64,000 nucleotides of DNA from Magnolia sinica (lineage: Eukaryota > Streptophyta > Magnoliopsida > Magnoliales > Magnoliaceae): assembly GCF_029962835.1 (NCBI RefSeq), contig NC_080589.1, positions 16,203,586 through 16,267,585 on the forward strand, read 5' to 3'. How positions within the stretch are numbered: position 1 is the first letter of the stretch; each line of letters starts with the position of its first letter. Position numbers and translations under genes: made by a program. Under the pieces are notes generated by a model, which did not search any database, had not been told where the DNA came from, and worked only from the letters and a program-made list of their open reading frames with translations. Below, piece by piece: positions 58,780 to 64,000 of this stretch.

Positions 58780-59900
58780 CGCAACACAAATTCTGCAATG
58801 ATATTATGCAAAAGAATTAGTCACACACATATATAGAATTGAGTTTCTCGTCCATTTCTCGAGGACATGACTACTTACGAACGTTTTATGTCTTAGTTAT
58901 GTATTAAAGTTATATATGGAGTCTTAAGTTGATGGTTTAAAATACCACTAGTTAGGGTTTTGCAAAGAGCGTAATGTGTTGATGAGGAGAAATGCTTCTT
59001 TGGAAAGTGGGTGTTTGAATGTGAAATATAATATTTCCTATGTTTCTTTTATAACCATGTTTTTGCATTCTAAGCTGAGAAGAATACATGGAAATCCCAC
59101 CAGCGTGAGTGTGTGGGGTGTGTGCGCGTGTGAATAATTTTTTATTTTTTTTTTAAAGGCTGAGAAGAATACATGGAAAATGGTCCTACTTGGGACACAT
59201 ATGAAACCATGGGCGAGACTTATTCCTTTTGGATTTGTAGATAGGAAGTGGGTCCCACTTGATCTTACTTTCTAGGTGGTGCGATCAAATGGGCCCACTT
59301 CACCAGTTGGGAACTTTTTGCTCTTTGTTTGGGTGTGTCACGCTATGGATCGACCACTTGACAAAGTTCCTGTTGATTAAAAAGAAAAAGAAAAAAAAAA
59401 TGTTCAGTCTATGCTAAAGACTGGTGGCCCACTTATGGGCAATGAAGATCTGTAGCCAATGGAATCTTTTCAATGTGGCCCACCTATAATAGGGATTGAT
59501 GAATGACCTGGATCACCACAGGTTGAGGGCTAACAATGGTAGGGCAACAATGACCAGCAATGCTGCAGGTTTTTCTCATTGTGGCTTTTCCCATACAATT
59601 CCACGTTGGGAAATCCAGTTGCATGTGGGTCCAGCTTGGTAGACCCACCTAGCAATGAAATGAATGGTAAAAAATGGTTTGTCGCCTTGAGGGTTATCTG
59701 AGTATCGTATGATTGATGCGTCGAAGGACGTGCAGAGGTCAAGCACCGTCTTCCTCAAGGATAACTATTCTGAATCCACGGAGCTTCTCTGTGCTCATCA
59801 CATAGATGCCTCGAATCCACAAAGAAAAAATAGAAATTGATTCAAGAAATTTTGAAATAACTTTAAAAATAAATAAAATTAAAAAAAAAACTGTTCATCA
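58780..59900. repeat. Downstream of the glutaredoxin gene, with a 570-bp insertion
   Basis: 58780-59185 and 59758-59860 match 25838-26200 in copy 1. Between them, 59186-59757 is extra DNA. Its first 120 bases match 26788-26915, downstream in copy 1, so the copies have been rearranged relative to each other. No gene is seen. Confidence 0.6.
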
Positions 59901-61605
59901 CCTTTTTTTTTTTTTTTTTTTAAGAACATCCGTGTTCACATTGATCAGAAAAGGCTGGGACTAGCTTATAAATTCGGGAAGGGCCGATAACAAAAAGGGA
60001 ATGGGCCCTCCTATCATATGAGCTTAAAAGGAACTTGAAAGAAACAGATTATCCTATGTTTGGCAAAGGGAGCCTAGACCGACTTTGTCAAGGAACAGAA
60101 GACCTTTGATGGCTATTGGGAGGGTGTCACGAGTTAGGAAAGTGGTGTTGGACTGGGCCTCGCTCCCTAGGCAGGCCAAACCATCAGCTATCGAGTTCGC
60201 TTCCCTAGGCATATGGACAATTTGGAGATGACAGGAGCGGGCAAGGAGGGAGACTCTAGCCTTCCAGTGCCAGATCGGCCAGCAAACGTTAGCCGAGTCG
60301 GCCAGGGCCTTCACTACGACCAAGGAGTTACTTGCTAACAGGATTCTTGAGTATCACAGATGGTGCCCCAACGTGAGAGCATCCAAGATTGCTTTTGACT
60401 CTACCCTCGTGTTTGTGCCAATGTCATAGCCGTGGGCAAACCCGAAGAGGAATCTACCTGCATCATCTCTCCCAACACCACCTCCTCTTGAAGGCCCCGG
60501 GTCACCCCTATAGGAGCCATCCATGTTCAGTTTGATCCAGCCCGAAGGAGGCCTGCACAATTTGAGAACAGAGATTTCAGGCTGTCTCGGCTGCGGATAC
60601 GGGATGCTCCAGCCTTTGTTCATGGTAGTGACCGATCTGAGGAGAATTCTTGAGGCCGGAAGAATGGAGCTGCCAACCTGCGCCCAGTAAAGAATCCGTT
60701 TCACTATATTGGAGACACCAGAAGTTGTATTATTAAAGCGGATGGAATTTCTGGCTTGCCACAATTCTCAGAAAATGAAAATGGGGATCAGGCCTTTGAG
60801 TGGTGACGCTAACGCCCGAGAAGAATTCCACCATTGAGAAGCTTGGACAGCCGGTGTGGGGGGGAAAAGGCTGGGGGATCCCGCAATCCCCTAAAAAACG
60901 CTCCCACACTCCGCTAGCAAAGGATCCCATGGCAAAGAGGTGGTCCACCGATTCACAATCTGGGTGGGTAGGCAGAGGGCAGCAGGAACACATGGATGCG
61001 ATACTAATCCATTTGCCTTGAATATTGGCGTCAACTGGTACCGTGTTATGAAGAATCTTCTAGGAGAGGAGGGAGAGCTTTGCTGGGACTTTGGGGTGCC
61101 AAACCCAGGCTGACCAATTGGTCTTTGGGGCAATGGGCCTGATGCTCTACCAAGTCGAGGCAGCCGTGAGCTCCCCGTTCCCCACCGATAGCCAAACACG
61201 TTTTTCATCTGTTTCCGACATGTAGAACCCTTCGACCAAGATGTGGTCCACAACCGCCTATGAAAGGACCTGCAAGGCCTTAGCTCTATCGATCCAACCA
61301 GATGGGTTGATCTAGTCCCAGACGATGGCTGGCGTATGGGCCTGCTGATGAAGCTACAGATCCCACAAGGGCCCGAGCCCGGACCAATCCTCAGACCAGA
61401 AGTCTATGATGCCACGCCCAATCAGCCATCTCGACTTGTCCCTGAGCAGGGGAAAAACTGCGCTGATTCTTTTCCAGATTGGAGCCACGTTGGGGGCTGA
61501 AGGAGAGACCTGGGTGGCTGCAAAATCAGGAGCGTATTTCGCTCTCACAAACTTACACCAGCTACTGTTCTTACCTCGGAACAGGGCCGCCCAAGCGAGC
61601 TTTAG
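59901..61605 (-). mobile_element. 5'-truncated L1-type LINE, minus strand
   Basis: Absent from copy 1. The T run at 59902-59921 is the poly-A tail of a minus-strand insertion. Upstream on that strand are RNase H (GWIKLNMDGSYRGDPGPSRG at about 60540-60480 and VESKAILDAL; then MPREANSIADGLA), the zf-RVT connector (61250-60790) and the end of the RT (WKRISAVFPLLRDKSRWLIG, RGIIDFWSEDW; 61605-61350). Frameshifts separate these pieces, so the copy is dead. It stops abruptly at about 61605. Confidence 0.85.
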
Positions 61606-62200
61606 GTGGCAATATTAATGATGAAAAATGAGTCTACAACTCTTTAAATAAAGCTACAAACCCTAGGGAGAAGTTTTGGAATTCAACTGCAACTAAAACT
61701 CCTTGAAATCACGACTTACTATAAATAGTGAACTTACTATTTTATAAATGATCATGATTTCTACTAGAGCGCATGGTTTTTGGCCAAAAATAGTAAGTGT
61801 CCTATTTGGCCAAACCATGACGTTCCGCTAATTTTTAATTTTTCTAACAACTTTTCGTGTTGGACACAACTCCTAAAGCCCAACATAAGAAGAGTTACAA
61901 TCAAACTAGAACTTACTAAAAATAGTAAAATTGAAAATAAACAAGGATTTCGACGGTCGATCCGATGGAATCTCGCAAATTCGGCGTGGCCAACCCGGCA
62001 TAGGGGGTCGGGTGGCTAAAGTAGCTCATCCTACCCAAAATCATACATGATACGTCCAATAACTTATTTCAATTTGCGAGATATGTCCGTTTTAAGTTCT
62101 CACCGTCCGGATCACCTCCGTCTCCAATTGAGCCTTTTTTTAATCCATCTTGGCCATGAAATTAGCCGCAACCCGTTCTACATCAATGATGCAAGATGTA
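61606..62200. repeat. Segmental duplication copy 2, distal part
   Basis: Matches 26270-26790 (cgacttactataaatagt, ggtttttggccaaaaatagt, caactcctaaagcccaac, ggctaaagtagctc). It includes the same relic of a MULE family 1 inner arm. No gene is seen. Confidence 0.72.
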
Positions 62201-62852
62201 AACTCACGTGTGTCATAACTTCTTTGATCTAGACCATCCACTCGGTGAGTCCAACTACTGAAGTAACAGTTTACATTCAACGGTCAAAAGTCCATCAGGC
62301 AGATGTTTACTGTCCAATCATCACCATCCTTTGGGCCATGGGCAATCTAGTACATCATATGCTGACGAATAGCATATGATGCATTCCTTTGCATCTTTTT
62401 TTTTTTAATCCACAAATCACATTGCCGAACAAAAGTGGAAAGCATATAAATCTCACAGAGCTACGATAAAATACACCTCAATAGATGGTTACAAAAGTTT
62501 TCACCACCAACATACAGCACTGTTTTATCACGTGTACTTGACATCTGACCCATTGAAAATATCGTCCCACCTTGAAGATTTTTGAGCAAAAAATATTAGA
62601 CCGATCCACTCATCAGGTGGTCCACACATTGGCCATCCATTATTTTCTATATTGTGTCCCAAATGATGGCCAGATGAGGCTGGTACGTGTGGGACGCTCA
62701 CCAGGTGAAGTGATCTTGAAAGGGCCTCAACCTTTTCAATCGCTCAGATGACTTATACGTGTGGGACGCTCACCAGGTGTGCAAGGTACAAAGGCATCTT
62801 CACCTAGCTGGGGGTGCAGGTGATCATTCATTCCTCCGTGTGAAAAATTAAG
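62201..62852. other. Intergenic DNA, no gene recognised
   Basis: Relics of the dispersed gggccc-type repeat and a short direct repeat of gtgtgggacgctcaccaggtg (62687 and 62760). Nothing else is supported. Confidence 0.5.
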
Positions 62853-64000
62853 GAGAAATTTGCGACTGTACGACCCATTTATGGCCCATTTACGAGACCA
62901 AGCCCACCTTATTTTACTTTGCAAAAATAAGCCCCAGCTGTACGGATGGCTTGCCAAAGGTCGAAAATGCCCCTGCTTTTTCCTTCAAACGGATCGGTGG
63001 TGCTCGAAGTAGGGGTGCACACGGTTCGGTTTGGTCCAGTTCTGGGGTGAAACCGGAACCGAACTGTTCCTGACGGTTCTAGGAAATTCGGAATCGAAAC
63101 CGGACCGTTGGCACCCTAGAACCGAACCGGATCCGAACCGTTAAAACCGGTTCAATTCCGGATTGGTTCCACAGTTCTGGGCTTTTTATAATCCAGCCCA
63201 ATTGCAAGCCCATGTCCATCCATGTTGTGGTCCATTTGATGAATGGTTTAGATATTGTATAAGGTGTACAAAAATACATTTACAAAAATTATTGTTCTAG
63301 AGAAAATAATTATAAGGTGTGCAAAAATACATCGGTTCGGTTCCACGGTTTGGTTCTACGAATCGGATCCACGGTTTGGTTCTACGGATCGGTTCACAGT
63401 TCGGTTCGGTTCTACATACTCCCAAACCGAGAACCGAACCGATGTCACCAGTTTTTTATTTTTAGAACCGAAACCGGAACCGGTGCACTCTAGAACCGGA
63501 CCATTTGGTCGGTTCCTGTCCGGTTCCACGGTTTTACCGGTTAAATGTGCACCCCTAGCTCGAAGACGAGCGCTAACACTCCTCGAACTCCGAGTTGTAC
63601 GAACGGTTCAAAAGATATCAAAGTTACATGGGCCCCATAGTTACTTATTTATTATATCCACAACGTTCATCCATATTTCGAGATCATTTGGGAGCATTAT
63701 CAAAAAAAAAAAAAAATCATATCCAACAATCAACTGGACCACACCACAAAGAGCAACGGGATCATTAAAAATTTTGTAGGGCCCACCATAACATTTATTT
63801 TCCATCCAATCTATTCATAAGGTCACAAAGACCTGGATGAAGAGGAAAAACAAATTTCATAATAATCCAAAACTTCTGTGACCCTAAAAGGGTTTCAATG
63901 GTAGATGTTCAATCCTCCACAGCCTTTTACAATGTGGTCCACTTGATAGCTAGATCTGTCTTATTTTTCGTCTCAAGCCTTAATACGAGTTCGTCGAATA
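62853..64000 (+). mobile_element. Left terminal arm of a third family-1 MULE (MULE-1c), cut by the window edge
   Basis: Begins gagaaatttgcgactgtac at 62853, the same terminus as MULE-1a. After the nested hAT MITE it continues with gacgagcgctaacactcctc and the arm sequence seen at 35535-35900 and 5850-6220. The expected left TSD would be aaaattaag (62844-62852). The other end lies beyond the window. Confidence 0.82.
63010..63557. mobile_element. hAT-type MITE with perfect 8-bp TSD, rich in cggttc
   Basis: 548 bp with terminal inverted repeats taggggtgcacac and the complement ending gtgcaccccta. The flanks gctcgaag (63002-63009 and 63558-63565) are an exact 8-bp duplication. The interior consists of ggttcggttc/gaaccgaacc motifs and codes for nothing. 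It is inserted into MULE-1c. Confidence 0.93.

Overview
The window is plant nuclear DNA that is almost entirely transposons. It has spliceosomal introns, dinucleotide microsatellites, plant transposon families (Mutator-like, CACTA, hAT, L1-type LINE, Ty1/copia and Ty3/gypsy-like LTRs) and a CC-type glutaredoxin, a class found only in land plants. A dispersed sequence recurs throughout, built on gggccccaccatgatg... and ...ggtccacttgagatttgga. I associate it with woody basal angiosperms such as magnoliids, but that is an impression from memory. Nothing suggests bacteria or virus: there are no operons, rRNA, tRNA or CRISPR.

The backbone is a segmental duplication. Copy 1 survives as blocks 2886-3605, 6361-6898 and 24800-26915. 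Copy 2 lies at about 55600-62200. Each carries a CC-type glutaredoxin: intact at 58444-58779, and broken by an in-frame TGA codon at 25502-25837. Comparing the copies reveals empty insertion sites and so dates several insertions.

Copy 1 was split by a 2.8 kb foldback MULE (3606-6360) and by a second MULE family (6899-24799). The second element was later invaded by a 5'-truncated LINE (itself carrying a hAT MITE) and by a 10.8 kb CACTA-like element (about 13423-24219). That CACTA-like element holds fragments of at least three unrelated genes: an FtsH-like protease (FTSHI), SMC4, and a receptor-kinase transmembrane exon. Copy 2 carries a CACTA end with promoter-like cargo (about 55944-56529) and another LINE.

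Between the copies lie a long LTR (about 26950-33837, interrupted by a copia LTR and a 3-fold tandem repeat) and the most striking structure in the window. This is a MULE of 21.5 kb apparent length (33977-55461, perfect 9-bp TSD) that contains a second, 17.8 kb foldback MULE (35395-53187, also with a perfect 9-bp TSD). The inner element is built from kilobases of 21-bp tandem repeats that in one frame read as charged heptads (E-I-E-R-x-K-L). Between them sit a decayed DUF1985/Ulp1-protease gene, a LINE tail, a glycerate-kinase exon and unidentified islands.

The only gene that looks functional is the glutaredoxin at 58444-58779. All boundaries and similarities were read by eye, without alignment software. 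Coordinates given as 'about' may be off by tens of bases.
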